Source: Gammaproteobacteria bacterium | GTDB lineage: Bacteria > Pseudomonadota > Gammaproteobacteria > Steroidobacterales > Rariloculaceae | Assembly (NCBI GenBank): GCA_022819855.1 | Contig: JAJEGN010000017.1 | Location: 40,280 to 104,279 of the forward strand | DNA: 64,000 nt | Direction of reading: 5' to 3' | Part shown: positions 1-8,587 of the stretch, one piece after another | Position numbering within the stretch: position 1 is the stretch's first letter | How the letters are laid out: each line of letters begins with the position of its first letter | The notes under the pieces: model-generated | What the model saw: the letters and a program-made list of their open reading frames with translations, nothing else | What the model was told of the DNA's origin: nothing | Databases searched by the model: none | Program-made: the position numbers and the translations under genes

Positions 1-1069
1 TACCGCTTCGCATGCGCCGGTACGCAGTTTCCATACGCTCGCACATGCCCCTAGCCGTCTTGCGCTCCAGCGTGTCAGCAAGCCCATCGGCCTCCTCACT
101 CTGCTCCTCGATCCAGTCACCGTAACCGTGAACGAAACCGTCGAGCGCTTCGAACGGAATCGACTCCGCCAGCCGATGCATGGAGAGCGCCCGTTCATGT
201 TCCGGGTGGCTCGCAACGCCCACCATCGGCACCTCCGTCGCCGGCATGAACTCGGTCCGGATGCGCGCTGTGTCTTTCGGTTCGATCGTCCAGTCAACCG
301 CCGCGCCGTGTCCGACCGCGTAAATGTGCTGCTCCCGGTACTGAAGCTCCAGTTCGCGCTCCTCCTCCGTCAGCAGGCTCGGGTCCACGCGCGGGTATTC
401 GACGAGTCGGCCATCCTCGATGGCGCACTCGAGACGGGCTTCGAACAGGGACTTCTCGACCCGATCAACAGTTCTGCGGCTTCCGTAAACTTCAAGGTCA
501 AGCCTCTCCCGATTGAACAGCGTGACGGTGAAAATCGTCCCAGCGACATGGGAGCGAGCGCGAACGTCGATACCGGCACGGCCGTCCCAGATTTCCCACG
601 CGGATTGCCCGCCTTGCTTCCACGTCACCGAACAGGTGGCGAGTACGCTTCGGTCGAACTCTCGACGCAGAAACCTGCCTTGCGGGTCCCGCTGTCCGCC
701 CTGCTTGTAGCCGGCAGCGGATGCGGTGATCAACAGACGCGCATCGCCCCGGATGCAGAACGAAAAGCCGGCCGAGGACGGCGGAACGTAACGGCGGCGG
801 CGTAGCGGCTGAGCCTGGGTTGCGTTTTCCTGACCGTTGTCGTCTTCCGGCTCCTCGTCACCGGTATCGTCGAGCAGGTTCGCGCCGGGTTCGGCCACAT
901 CCTCCGCGGAAGCCGGGTCGGTACCTGCCACGCCGGGCTCCACCGGATGAAGCACTCCGGTCGGATACCGCTCCAGCGGAGACATCGACAGGCGCCCCTC
1001 GCCAGCCGGGCCGACAAGCTGCCTGCGCAGCCAGTCAACCAGCCGCTTTCTCGGCTCGATATAGCTCAA
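1..1069 (-). CDS. drmA: DISARM-type helicase DrmA, N-terminal part (runs off left edge)
   Basis: An open minus-strand frame of 356 codons continues past base 1. A TTG at 1069 is the only start directly downstream of an in-frame stop (two codons upstream); an ATG at about residue 29 is the alternative. The N-terminus has the layout I associate with DrmA of DISARM phage-defence systems: a basic amphipathic start with LRRQLVGP near residue 14, then ERYPTGVL near 33, an acidic low-complexity linker (about residues 55-85), and PPSSAGFSF near 96 followed by a beta-rich region. In DISARM, DrmA is the helicase that works with DrmB and DrmC. The helicase motifs and the partner genes would lie to the left, outside the window, so the assignment rests on the N-terminal region only. 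The divergent neighbour is a toxin-antitoxin-like pair. Confidence 0.55.
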   Translation of the reverse strand, partial: MSYIEPRKRLVDWLRRQLVGPAGEGRLSMSPLERYPTGVLHPVEPGVAGTDPASAEDVAEPGANLLDDTGDEEPEDDNGQENATQAQPLRRRRYVPPSSAGFSFCIRGDARLLITASAAGYKQGGQRDPQGRFLRREFDRSVLATCSVTWKQGGQSAWEIWDGRAGIDVRARSHVAGTIFTVTLFNRERLDLEVYGSRRTVDRVEKSLFEARLECAIEDGRLVEYPRVDPSLLTEEERELELQYREQHIYAVGHGAAVDWTIEPKDTARIRTEFMPATEVPMVGVASHPEHERALSMHRLAESIPFEALDGFVHGYGDWIEEQSEEADGLADTLERKTARGMCERMETAYRRMRSG

Positions 1070-1413
1070 TTTTCAGGTCAATTCGCCGTTACTCGGCATA
1101 TCTTATTGAATGGCCGTATGCCTCGCCAGAGCCGGTACCTTAAAATGGCCATTAGGCTCCGTCGACCAGTTTTCCGTAACCGATTGCTGTATCTATCGAA
1201 CTTTCAAATCCGAGTCGCAGGCACGTTCTGCTAGACTCAGCGTTTGGGGTAAACGGAGCAGGTCATGGGCGAAGCACTGCAATCACCAAGCCTAGTGCGC
1301 GCCGCCAGCCGGGCGTCCGATACCGCCCGTCGGCGACCCCGTATGTTGCAGCTCGGGGGCGGACCGGAACTTGGCTTGCACCGCCCGTAGCCACATAGGC
1401 CAACAGGCATCCC
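1070..1413. other. Intergenic region between two divergent defence-type genes
   Basis: 344 bases between the divergent starts of the DrmA-like gene and the DUF429-DUF433 gene. It should contain both promoters. The segment at about 1080-1110 is AT-richer than its surroundings. I see no convincing coding frame, clear palindrome or strong promoter hexamers. Confidence 0.5.
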
Positions 1414-2520
1414 ATGAAAGTACTGGGCATAGACTTTACGAGCGCGCCAACCGATAGCAAGCCAATAACAGCCGCGATCGGCGAACTCACCAATAGCCTG
1501 TTGCTGATCGAGTCGGTGCGCTCCCTTCGCAGTTTCAGCCAGTTCGAGAAGGAGATCGGAACGCACGGTCCGTGGATCGCGGGCATCGACTTCCCGTTCG
1601 GACAACCTCGCAAGTTAGTCGACGCACTCTCATGGCCGGATTCGTGGAAGGCTTACGTCACCCGTGTCGACTCGATGGGCAAGGAACAGTACGAGTCAAA
1701 AATCAGGGCATATCGCGATCCCCGACCGTATGGCGACAGGGAACACAAGCGCGAAACGGACAAGCGGGCGAATTCCATCAGCCCGATGAGACTGGACTTT
1801 CAACCCGTAGGCAAGATGTTCTACCGAGGGGCTCCTCGAATCCTCCGTTCCGGAGCGAGTATCGTCCCCTGCGCTCCCAATGAAGATAATCGAATCATCG
1901 TGGAAGCCTACCCCGCGTTGGTGGCTGAAGCATTGGCTGGAACCAGAAGCTACAAGAACGGCCGCAGTGCCGAGCAACGTGTTGAGCGCCGCCGGTCACG
2001 AGCCGTGATCGTAACAGCGCTATCGACGGAAAAATGCAGACATAGCTATGGCTTGACCGTCGATCTGGATGGCATTAAACGTGATCGTCTGATTGACGAC
2101 TCCAGCGCGGACGTGCTCGACGCGGTTCTTTGCTCCGTTCAGGCGGCCTGGGCCAACTCGCAACCCGGGTACGGTGTCCCGGATGCATGCGACCGTCTGG
2201 AAGGCTGGATCGTCGATCCATCCCAGTTGAAGGAGCGTGCATCCAAACCGTCCGGTATTCGGGAGGCGCACCTGTCCCAATCGCCCGGACACGATCTTCT
2301 CGACCGCATCACGACCGACCCGTCGATTTGTCACGGGAAACCCTGTATCAGGGGTTTGCGCTACCCCGTCGATACGATCCTTGAGCTACTGAGTTCAGGA
2401 ATGACCATCGAGGAAATCCTCGCCGATTACAGCGATCTCGAACGCGAGGACATATTGGCGGTACTCGCCTTTGCAGCACGTCTGAGCCAGATCAAGAGAG
2501 TGCAGGCGCTGGGTGCATGA
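1414..2520 (+). CDS. DUF429 (RNase H-fold) domain fused to a DUF433 antitoxin domain
   Basis: A 368-residue protein with two parts. Residues 1 to about 250 look like DUF429, a predicted RNase H-fold nuclease: GIDFTSAP at residues 5-12, a second acidic site in IDFPFGQP, EAYPAL, and a late DAVLCSVQAAWA helix. Residues about 295-368 are a DUF433 domain (TDPSICHGKPCIRGLR, then ILELLSSGMTIEEILADY), the family normally found as a free-standing antitoxin of about 75-90 residues. The next gene starts inside this stop codon (ATGA overlap) and encodes a DUF5615 PIN-like toxin, the usual DUF433 partner. I infer that the antitoxin has acquired an enzymatic N-terminal domain. DUF429 function is not established, so a nuclease role is inference. 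The ATG at 1414 gives a complete DUF429 N-terminus. Confidence 0.8.
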   Translation: MKVLGIDFTSAPTDSKPITAAIGELTNSLLLIESVRSLRSFSQFEKEIGTHGPWIAGIDFPFGQPRKLVDALSWPDSWKAYVTRVDSMGKEQYESKIRAYRDPRPYGDREHKRETDKRANSISPMRLDFQPVGKMFYRGAPRILRSGASIVPCAPNEDNRIIVEAYPALVAEALAGTRSYKNGRSAEQRVERRRSRAVIVTALSTEKCRHSYGLTVDLDGIKRDRLIDDSSADVLDAVLCSVQAAWANSQPGYGVPDACDRLEGWIVDPSQLKERASKPSGIREAHLSQSPGHDLLDRITTDPSICHGKPCIRGLRYPVDTILELLSSGMTIEEILADYSDLEREDILAVLAFAARLSQIKRVQALGA

Positions 2521-2870
2521 AGTTCCTTGTCGACGCGCAACTGCCGCAACGGCTCGCGCGTTGGCTGAGGTCGAAGGGTCACGATGTCTTGCATACCGTG
2601 GATCTTCCAGCGGGAAACAGAACGACCGACGAAGACATAAGCGAACTCTCGTTGCGTGAGCGACGCATAGTTGTCACCAAGGATGGAGATTTCGTCGACA
2701 CGTTCCTGCTGCGGCAAGCTCCGTATCGGCTTCTGCTGATCTCAGCCGGAAACATCGATAATGCGGACTTGCTCAAGCTACTCGAGGAAAATCTTGAAAA
2801 CGTTGTCAGCGCGTTCGAAACCAGCGAGTTCGTGGAACTCGGTCAAGGGTTGTTGATCGTTCACCAATAG
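2517..2870 (+). CDS. DUF5615 PIN-like (Mut7-C type) toxin
   Basis: 117 residues, a normal length for DUF5615 toxins of VapC-like toxin-antitoxin pairs. The PIN-like acidic residues are visible: FLVDAQLP (Asp6), TTDEDI in the middle, and TKDGDF about residue 60. Proteins of this type are predicted Mg-dependent RNases. The start overlaps the upstream DUF429-DUF433 stop by 4 bases (ATGA), so translation is probably coupled and the two proteins made in fixed ratio, as is typical of toxin-antitoxin operons. No truncation is seen. Confidence 0.8.
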   Translation: MKFLVDAQLPQRLARWLRSKGHDVLHTVDLPAGNRTTDEDISELSLRERRIVVTKDGDFVDTFLLRQAPYRLLLISAGNIDNADLLKLLEENLENVVSAFETSEFVELGQGLLIVHQ

Positions 2871-2952
2871 GTCGAGGGATGCGAACCGCTGCGCCGCCGC
2901 GTACGAACTGCGACAGCGGCGCGGATCGGGTCGGCGTCTTGGCGATATGCCC

Positions 2953-4035
2953 CTACTTCGTCGCCGCTGCCTCAATTTCAGCGGCAAGCTCGATGAAGAT
3001 CTCCGCATACGCCGCATTATCGAGCTGGGCCATCGCGAAGTGACCGCCGCCCTCGAGACCGCGATCCGGAAAATACACGGAACTCGCCTCGACGCCGGCT
3101 TGCTGCCAGGCGGCAGCCTGACACGCGATGAGCTTCGCTCCATCGACAGGTCCGGATATTGCGCCAAGCCCGTATTCGCTCGCGACGAGTACGACGGGCA
3201 CGTCATCGAAATTGACGAGCTTGCTGGGCGAGTCGCCCTGCATCGGGCAGCCGTCGCGGTCCACGGCCGCAAAGTCCTCCGGCAGCGCAGGCTCGACCTG
3301 CCAGTCGGCGATCGGCGGCCGGCCTCCAAAGCCTGGCGCGACCGGGTTGCCGCCCGCAGCTTCGAACGCAATGATGCCGACGACATTCTCGGAGTTGAGG
3401 TCCGGTACGCGGAACGTGCTGCCGCCGCCGGCTGAATGCGCGATGAGTATGGCCGGACCGATCTCGTCGAGCAGGGTAGAGATCGTTTGCGCGGCAATTC
3501 CGTTGCCGCAGTACGGCGCTGTTGCGGAACTCGCGGACCAACCGACAACGGCATCATTCGTCGGAGTCGGTTCGCCGCCCGGCCAGACGCTCGCTGCGGA
3601 TGTCGCAAGCCTCGAGATGAACGCGGTATTCGCGCCGCCGACGGTGCCGTCCCCGCAACTCGCGTTGCTCTGCGAGCGGCCGTGACCCGGCCGGTCGACC
3701 ACATAGACGTCCCAGCCGTCAGCGACGAAATAGTCGACCCATCCGTCCCGCCCGTCCGGAGTTTCGAGCCAGTCCGTCCCCTGACCGCCACCGCCATGGA
3801 TCAGGACAAGCGGATAGCGGTGCCGGCTGTCCGCCGGCAGGAGATACTCGACGAACATCGCGTTGAGCACATCGAGCGAGCCGTTGTCGCCCTCTTCGGT
3901 CGTATGACCGACGAACTTCCAGCCCAGGTCGCGGAGCACGAGTTCGCCGGCTTCGCCGCCCGCGAGCGCGGATCCTGTAGCCGCAATGGCGCCCAGGGCC
4001 GTGCCCGCAAGCAAATTCGTGATTTTCCCGTTCAT
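2953..4035 (-). CDS. Secreted alpha/beta-fold hydrolase
   Basis: 360 residues with an N-terminal signal peptide (hydrophobic stretch ending near ATGSALAGG). An alpha/beta hydrolase core follows: HGGGGQGTDW forms the oxyanion region, HSAGGGS carries the likely nucleophilic Ser, and GGHFAMA near the C-terminus supplies a His. The ATG at 4035 is chosen over an upstream in-frame ATG at 4059 because GGAG lies about 10 bases upstream of it and it begins the signal peptide. Substrate is unknown; esterases of this general type act on small esters or lactones. It is transcribed alone, convergent with the toxin gene. Confidence 0.75.
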   Translation of the reverse strand: MNGKITNLLAGTALGAIAATGSALAGGEAGELVLRDLGWKFVGHTTEEGDNGSLDVLNAMFVEYLLPADSRHRYPLVLIHGGGGQGTDWLETPDGRDGWVDYFVADGWDVYVVDRPGHGRSQSNASCGDGTVGGANTAFISRLATSAASVWPGGEPTPTNDAVVGWSASSATAPYCGNGIAAQTISTLLDEIGPAILIAHSAGGGSTFRVPDLNSENVVGIIAFEAAGGNPVAPGFGGRPPIADWQVEPALPEDFAAVDRDGCPMQGDSPSKLVNFDDVPVVLVASEYGLGAISGPVDGAKLIACQAAAWQQAGVEASSVYFPDRGLEGGGHFAMAQLDNAAYAEIFIELAAEIEAAATK

Positions 4036-4167
4036 TGATAGTGCTCCATGATCTGGCAATCGTGTTTTCGTTTTCCCCGGTCGATAGTGCCGAACGCGCG
4101 CGAAACAGGGGCCAGCGAGTTTATCCCGACCGCGCTCCTGTGGCCATGTCCGGTCGCCTGCCGGCGG

Positions 4168-4551
4168 CTACTGGAATTCGCGGCCGTCCTCGAGCCTGAT
4201 CCGGCGCAGAAAATAGACGCCCGGATCTTCGCGAAGCGGAGAGCCGATCGCGGTGATCCTCGTTCCAGGCTCGATCATCGCAGGCCGCAAACCCCGGCGA
4301 ACGAGCATGTTGGCGGGCGCGCCCTCGATGAAGGTAATGGTCTCCTCAGCGCCGCCTTCAAGCGTCCGCGTCAATGTCATCGCGATATGCGGATTCTTGA
4401 AATTCAGGGTCTCGACGACGCCTTCGAAGGGAATCTCCTGACTGAAGTCGTAGATCGCAAACGAATGATGCCCAAGGACTGGCGGCGCCGTTACCGCCAG
4501 AATTGCGATGACTGCGAAGGCGAAACGCGGGACGCGCGATGCTTTTCTCAT
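4168..4551 (-). CDS. DUF6152 family secreted protein
   Basis: 127 residues: a basic N-terminus and signal peptide ending at PPVLG, then HHSFAIYD at the mature N-terminus. The HHS motif directly after signal cleavage, the GVVETLNFKNPH segment and a late beta-strand (PGTRITAIGSP) define DUF6152. Function unknown; the protein is expected in the periplasm and its paired histidines could bind metal (inference). The ATG at 4551 is chosen because it begins the signal peptide. It is divergent from a W-E-D-D-T-L family gene at 4757. Five other DUF6152-type genes lie in this window. Confidence 0.8.
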   Translation of the reverse strand: MRKASRVPRFAFAVIAILAVTAPPVLGHHSFAIYDFSQEIPFEGVVETLNFKNPHIAMTLTRTLEGGAEETITFIEGAPANMLVRRGLRPAMIEPGTRITAIGSPLREDPGVYFLRRIRLEDGREFQ

Positions 4552-4756
4552 CCTCGTTGCTCCACAACACGGGCGGCCAAACGATAGCAAGGTGGGTCTC
4601 GAAAGACCATCATCGACCGAACTGCCGCCGTGCACGAAGCAGTTTGCGCAGCCATGGCCTCGTGCGCTAAAAGACTACCAGCGATGGAACACTTCGGAAG
4701 CGCTGCCCCGACCGGGGCGCGCAACCGCTCGCCGAAACGTGACAGGGGAACGCATT

Positions 4757-5497
4757 ATGAACTGCACAATCATCAGGCCGGTCCTTGCTGGCGTCGTTCT
4801 GGCCGCGGCGGGAGGCGGCGCGCACGGGCAGGTCGTGACCGACCCGGATTTCTCCGGAATCTGGATGCCGCTGATCGAGAGCGAATCATCGGTCGAGCGG
4901 ATCTCCTGGCCGTCTGAACTACCGTATACGGAATACGGGCAGGCGCTTTGGGACGCGTACGCGGCCGAGTTCGACCCGGTAACCGACGATCCGGCAAGGT
5001 TCTGCGTTCATCCGGGCATGCCGCGCTCGATGCTCGGCACGCCGACATTTCCGATCGAGATCTTCCAGCGAGGCCACGATCTCACGATATTCCTCGAGGC
5101 GTATTACCAATACCGCAAGATCTACATCGAAGTCGAGGACCGCGAGCCTCCCGAGCCGATTCTGTCGTCCCGAATGGGCTATTCGACCGCTCATTGGGAG
5201 GACGACACGCTCGTCGTCGAAACGTCCTGGCTCGCCGCACGGGACAAGGGACGCATCGTGATGTCGGCGGATGCGCGCGTCGTCGAGCGCATCCACATGG
5301 AGATCGATGACGAGGGTCGGCGACTGCTGGTCGACAACATCAGTTTCATCGACCCGATGGTCTACTCCGAACCCATCGACATCCGCGGCGTCTGGTACTA
5401 CTCACCGGATACACCGGTCATGGAATACGTGTGCAGCCAGAACATCTATGACGAGCACGTCGCCGCCAAGCGAGCGGCCGCGGCGGCCGCTCCTTGA
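4757..5497 (+). CDS. Secreted W-(D/E)-x-D-x-L family protein
   Basis: 246 residues: signal peptide ending in GGGAHG, then DFSGIWMPL, a Cys in FCVHPGMPR, IEIFQRGHD and, around residue 155, HWEDDTLVVETSW. This last motif is shared by most of the paralogues in the window. The function is not known to me; the pattern of short beta-strand segments suggests a secreted beta-rich protein. GGGGAA before the ATG at 4757 supports the start. It is the first gene of a plus-strand run with a second paralogue (5557) and a DUF6152 gene (6497). The C-terminus is Ala-rich. Confidence 0.7.
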   Translation: MNCTIIRPVLAGVVLAAAGGGAHGQVVTDPDFSGIWMPLIESESSVERISWPSELPYTEYGQALWDAYAAEFDPVTDDPARFCVHPGMPRSMLGTPTFPIEIFQRGHDLTIFLEAYYQYRKIYIEVEDREPPEPILSSRMGYSTAHWEDDTLVVETSWLAARDKGRIVMSADARVVERIHMEIDDEGRRLLVDNISFIDPMVYSEPIDIRGVWYYSPDTPVMEYVCSQNIYDEHVAAKRAAAAAAP

Positions 5498-5556
5498 TGA
5501 GCGTGCTCACTTTTCCATAAACTTCCGGACTTTCGGACCGTTCAGGAGCAATTTCC

Positions 5557-6477
5557 ATGACGAAGCTTTGCAAGCCTTGTCTTTCACTTGGCGCCGTGCT
5601 GATCCTGGCGGGCGGTGCGATTCCGCTCGAGCAGGCAGCGGCGCAGCGTCAGGCGCCCCCGCCCCCGTCGCCGGAAAAACAGGCGATGATCGACCTGGGC
5701 ATCGAGCACGGGACCGCTCGGGGTCTCTATGACCATTTCCGAAGTGAAGCCGACGGCGACGGGACCCTGGCCTGGGAGGATGTGCCCGACTGGAGCGGCG
5801 TGTGGACGCGCGAGACGTTCGTGTTCTTCTGGGACGGCGATCAGGGCACGATGGATACACTGCCGACGGCGAGGCTGACGCCCGAATACGAGCGCAGGCT
5901 CATCGAGAAACTCGACCGCATCGCCCAGGGCATCGAATACGATCCGTTGAGCGCAGGCGAACCGGCCGGGATGCCGCGCTGGATTTCGGAGCCGTTCCTC
6001 AAGGACTTCGCGGTCACGCCGCAGCAGACCTGGCTCATCAACGAGATGATGAACGAGATCCGCCGGGTCTATACCGACGGCCGCGACCATCCGCCGCCCG
6101 AAGACGCCTATCCGCTCTGGCTCGGCGATTCCATCGGCTTCTGGGATGAAGACCGGCTCGTCATCCATACCAACCAGATGCGCGAGGGCCAGTACCAGCG
6201 CATTCAGCCGGAATACACCGACCAGGTCGAAACGGTGGAGATCTGGCAGAAGACTGCCGAGGACACCATCGAGGTCGACATCTGGGTCTACGACCCGCCG
6301 GTCCTCGTTGAACCTTGGTACACTAGGCAGGTTTTCAAGAAGCTGACCAACGACGATAACGCGCTCAGGATTCGCTATTGGCACTTCAACGAAAACCAGA
6401 ACAACGCCGTGTTCGAGACCGAAGACGGCAGTTCGGACTTCGCGAACTTCACGTTCACGGACGAAGACGACAACTGA
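5557..6477 (+). CDS. Secreted W-(D/E)-x-D-x-L family protein
   Basis: 306 residues with a signal peptide ending at about LEQAAAQ and a Pro-rich linker (QAPPPPSPEK). Later segments DVPDWSGVW, RRVYTDGRDHPPPEDAYPLW and GDSIGFWDEDRLVIHT align with the other family members; here the usual D-T-L is D-R-L. AGGAG lies just upstream of the ATG. It sits 59 bases after the paralogue at 4757 and 19 bases before a DUF6152 gene, so the three are probably co-transcribed. Function unknown. Confidence 0.7.
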   Translation: MTKLCKPCLSLGAVLILAGGAIPLEQAAAQRQAPPPPSPEKQAMIDLGIEHGTARGLYDHFRSEADGDGTLAWEDVPDWSGVWTRETFVFFWDGDQGTMDTLPTARLTPEYERRLIEKLDRIAQGIEYDPLSAGEPAGMPRWISEPFLKDFAVTPQQTWLINEMMNEIRRVYTDGRDHPPPEDAYPLWLGDSIGFWDEDRLVIHTNQMREGQYQRIQPEYTDQVETVEIWQKTAEDTIEVDIWVYDPPVLVEPWYTRQVFKKLTNDDNALRIRYWHFNENQNNAVFETEDGSSDFANFTFTDEDDN

Positions 6478-6496
6478 CAGTCAGGAGAAATCAACC

Positions 6497-6883
6497 ATGA
6501 AGATCAACTTGGCAGTGGCGCTCGCGGGCGCAGCACTCGTTGCAACTACGGCCCTCGCCCACCACTCGACGGTGATGTTCGACGAGGAACGGGAAGTCAC
6601 CGTGACCGGAGTGGTCAAGGAATTTCAGTACACGAATCCGCATTCGTGGCTGCTCGTCGATGTCACAAACGAAGACGGTTCGGTCACGACCTGGGGGTTC
6701 GAAGCCGAGGGCCCGAGCACGCTCATGCGCGCAGGCATTCGCCGCAGCGATTTCTCGCCGGGCACGGAACTCACGATCACCGGGCATCCGATGAAGGACG
6801 GGCGCCCCGGCGCCGCATGGCTGCACGCGACCCGGGGTGACGGCACGGAGTTCGATCCGCGCTCGGGATTCGCGATCCGCTAG
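6497..6883 (+). CDS. DUF6152 family secreted protein
   Basis: 128 residues. The signal peptide ends at TTALA and is followed at once by HHSTVMFD, then VTGVVKEFQYTNPHSWL, WGFEAEGPSTLMRAGIRR and GTELTITGHPMKDG, the DUF6152 layout. AGGAGA precedes the ATG. It is the last gene of the three-gene plus-strand unit that carries two W-(D/E)-x-D-x-L proteins and is followed by a strong hairpin. Predicted periplasmic; function unknown. Confidence 0.8.
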   Translation: MKINLAVALAGAALVATTALAHHSTVMFDEEREVTVTGVVKEFQYTNPHSWLLVDVTNEDGSVTTWGFEAEGPSTLMRAGIRRSDFSPGTELTITGHPMKDGRPGAAWLHATRGDGTEFDPRSGFAIR

Positions 6884-6907
6884 ATCGCGCCTGTCACGGC
6901 TCATGAC

Positions 6908-6942
6908 ACGGCGGCTCCGGTACGCGCTACCGGAGCCGCCGT
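6908..6942. terminator. Bidirectional hairpin terminator
   Basis: A perfect 15-bp stem (6908-6922 with 6928-6942) around a 5-base CGCGC loop lies between two convergent genes. On the plus strand it is followed by GTTTGTT after two bases. Position and strength fit a terminator shared by the DUF6152 unit and the MscS gene. Confidence 0.75.
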
Positions 6943-6949
6943 CGTTTGT

Positions 6950-8266
6950 TCAGGCCGGTGAGTGTTCCCGTGCGAACACCGGTGCGATGCCGGGCGCACC
7001 CGAGCGCAGGTGCAGGTCGCGCTGCGGATAGGGAATCTCGATACCTTCCTGCTTGAACGCTTCCCAGATTCGAAGCAGGACGACGCTTTTCACATTTGTG
7101 ACGCCGTTGTGCGCATCGGCAATCCAGAACCGGACCTGCAGATCGACCGAGCTGTCTCCGAAGCCGACGAGCAGGCACTTCGCGGCCGGATCGTCGAGCA
7201 CACGATCGACCCCCGCGGCTGCTTCGGTGCACAGTTCGATCGCCCGCTTGACGTCGCTGTCGTAATGCACGCCGACATCAAGCTTCAGGCGAGTTCTGTT
7301 GTTCGTATGGGTCCAGTTCTCGACGTGTTCGGCGATGAGCGTCTCGTTCGGGATCAGGTGCTCGACGCCATCGCGTGTCACCACCGAGACATAGCGGCCG
7401 CCAAGCGCCGTGACCCAGCCGTAGGTGCCTGACACGGCGATGACGTCGCCCGGCTTGATCGACTTGTCGAGCAGCAGAATGACGCCGCTAATGAGGTTGC
7501 CGATCACCTTCTGCAGACCGAAACCGATACCGAGGCCGATCGCGCCGCCGACGACCGCAAGCGCTGTCAGGTCGATCCCGACACTGTCGATCGCGATCAG
7601 GATCGCAAGCCCGATCAACACGATCTTCAGCGACTTCACGAAAAGCACCTGAACGGAAGGCGACAGCGCCTGCACGTTGCGGATCCGGGCTTCCAGAACG
7701 CGCGTCAGGTAGATGGCGATCCACAGCAGGACCGCCAGCGCGAGCGTCGACTGGACCACGGTGAACACCGATATCCTCAGATCACCGAGCGTGATCGCGA
7801 TCGAGTCGAGCACCGCAATTGTCGGATCAAGCAGATCGAGGATGTTCAGAGCCGCTATCGACCACGCGATCAGCGTAAACGCCCTTGACCACACCTCGTG
7901 TTTGGCGAGATGGGACACGAGCCGTATCGCGACCCAGGCCGTCAGCAGGCTCGCTACGGTGATGAGCAGGCGATCGGGCCAGCCCATGGTGCTGGCTGTC
8001 GCAATCGCGAGCCAAAGGAGGACGAGCCAGACGAGCGGCAGCAGCAAGGGCCTGGAGATGTCGATGACTCGAGAGGCGCCGGGGCCGGATCTCAGTCCGG
8101 CGAGCCACGGCCTCAGGCGCCGCGATGTCCAAAGCGCAATAGCCCATGCGGCAACGACGCCTGCAAGCTGCACGCCGCTGTCAAGCACGAGTACGTTGGC
8201 TGAAACCCACTGGTAGGCAAGATTGCCGAATTCCAGGAGTCGCTCCGCTGAAAACAGGTCGTTCAT
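6950..8266 (-). CDS. MscS family mechanosensitive channel
   Basis: 438 residues, inner membrane. Several N-terminal hydrophobic segments (first at about 28-46) are followed by the MscS pore helix and beta domain around residues 235-330: ALAVVGGAIGLGIGFGLQKV with its Gly/Ala packing pattern, then NLISGVILLLDKSIKPGDVI and the RYVSVVTRDG and LIPNETL strands. MscS channels open under membrane tension and release solutes on osmotic downshock. The protein is longer than E. coli MscS because of extra N-terminal helices, as in the YbdG/MscM-like group. It is transcribed alone and ends at the shared hairpin. Confidence 0.9.
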   Translation of the reverse strand: MNDLFSAERLLEFGNLAYQWVSANVLVLDSGVQLAGVVAAWAIALWTSRRLRPWLAGLRSGPGASRVIDISRPLLLPLVWLVLLWLAIATASTMGWPDRLLITVASLLTAWVAIRLVSHLAKHEVWSRAFTLIAWSIAALNILDLLDPTIAVLDSIAITLGDLRISVFTVVQSTLALAVLLWIAIYLTRVLEARIRNVQALSPSVQVLFVKSLKIVLIGLAILIAIDSVGIDLTALAVVGGAIGLGIGFGLQKVIGNLISGVILLLDKSIKPGDVIAVSGTYGWVTALGGRYVSVVTRDGVEHLIPNETLIAEHVENWTHTNNRTRLKLDVGVHYDSDVKRAIELCTEAAAGVDRVLDDPAAKCLLVGFGDSSVDLQVRFWIADAHNGVTNVKSVVLLRIWEAFKQEGIEIPYPQRDLHLRSGAPGIAPVFAREHSPA

Positions 8267-8587
8267 TTGCCCTTGCTCCGTTTGGCCATCGACGAACGCC
8301 GCTCAGTCTAACAGGGGAAGAACCGACCGGACGGCACACCGGATCACGTCGAGGGAACGGCTCCCACAGAGGCTGGAAATTGCGGAAAATCTGCCGGATT
8401 TTCAGGCCATTGCGGCAATCACCCGCAACGCCGTAGCAGGCTGCACTGTCGCTTCGGGAACGTCACCGCTGCGCCGTACGGGAACCGATTCGGCTACGGA
8501 TGACGGCGTGCGGCGACCACCCGTGAGCGAACTCACGGCAGCAACTGAAGCCTCGAAAGACGACGGGAGTCCGGCGCCGCAGAACTG
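8267..8587. other. Intergenic region without recognisable content
   Basis: 321 bases between the MscS start and the stop of the next minus-strand gene. Short open frames cross it, but none has recognisable protein character. It must hold the MscS promoter; no clear terminator for the upstream operon is seen. Confidence 0.5.

Noticed and set aside
128..805. Plus-strand open frame of 225 codons
   Set aside because: It is antisense to the DrmA-like frame and has a basic, shadow-like composition with no recognisable motifs; the minus-strand frame reads as a coherent protein.
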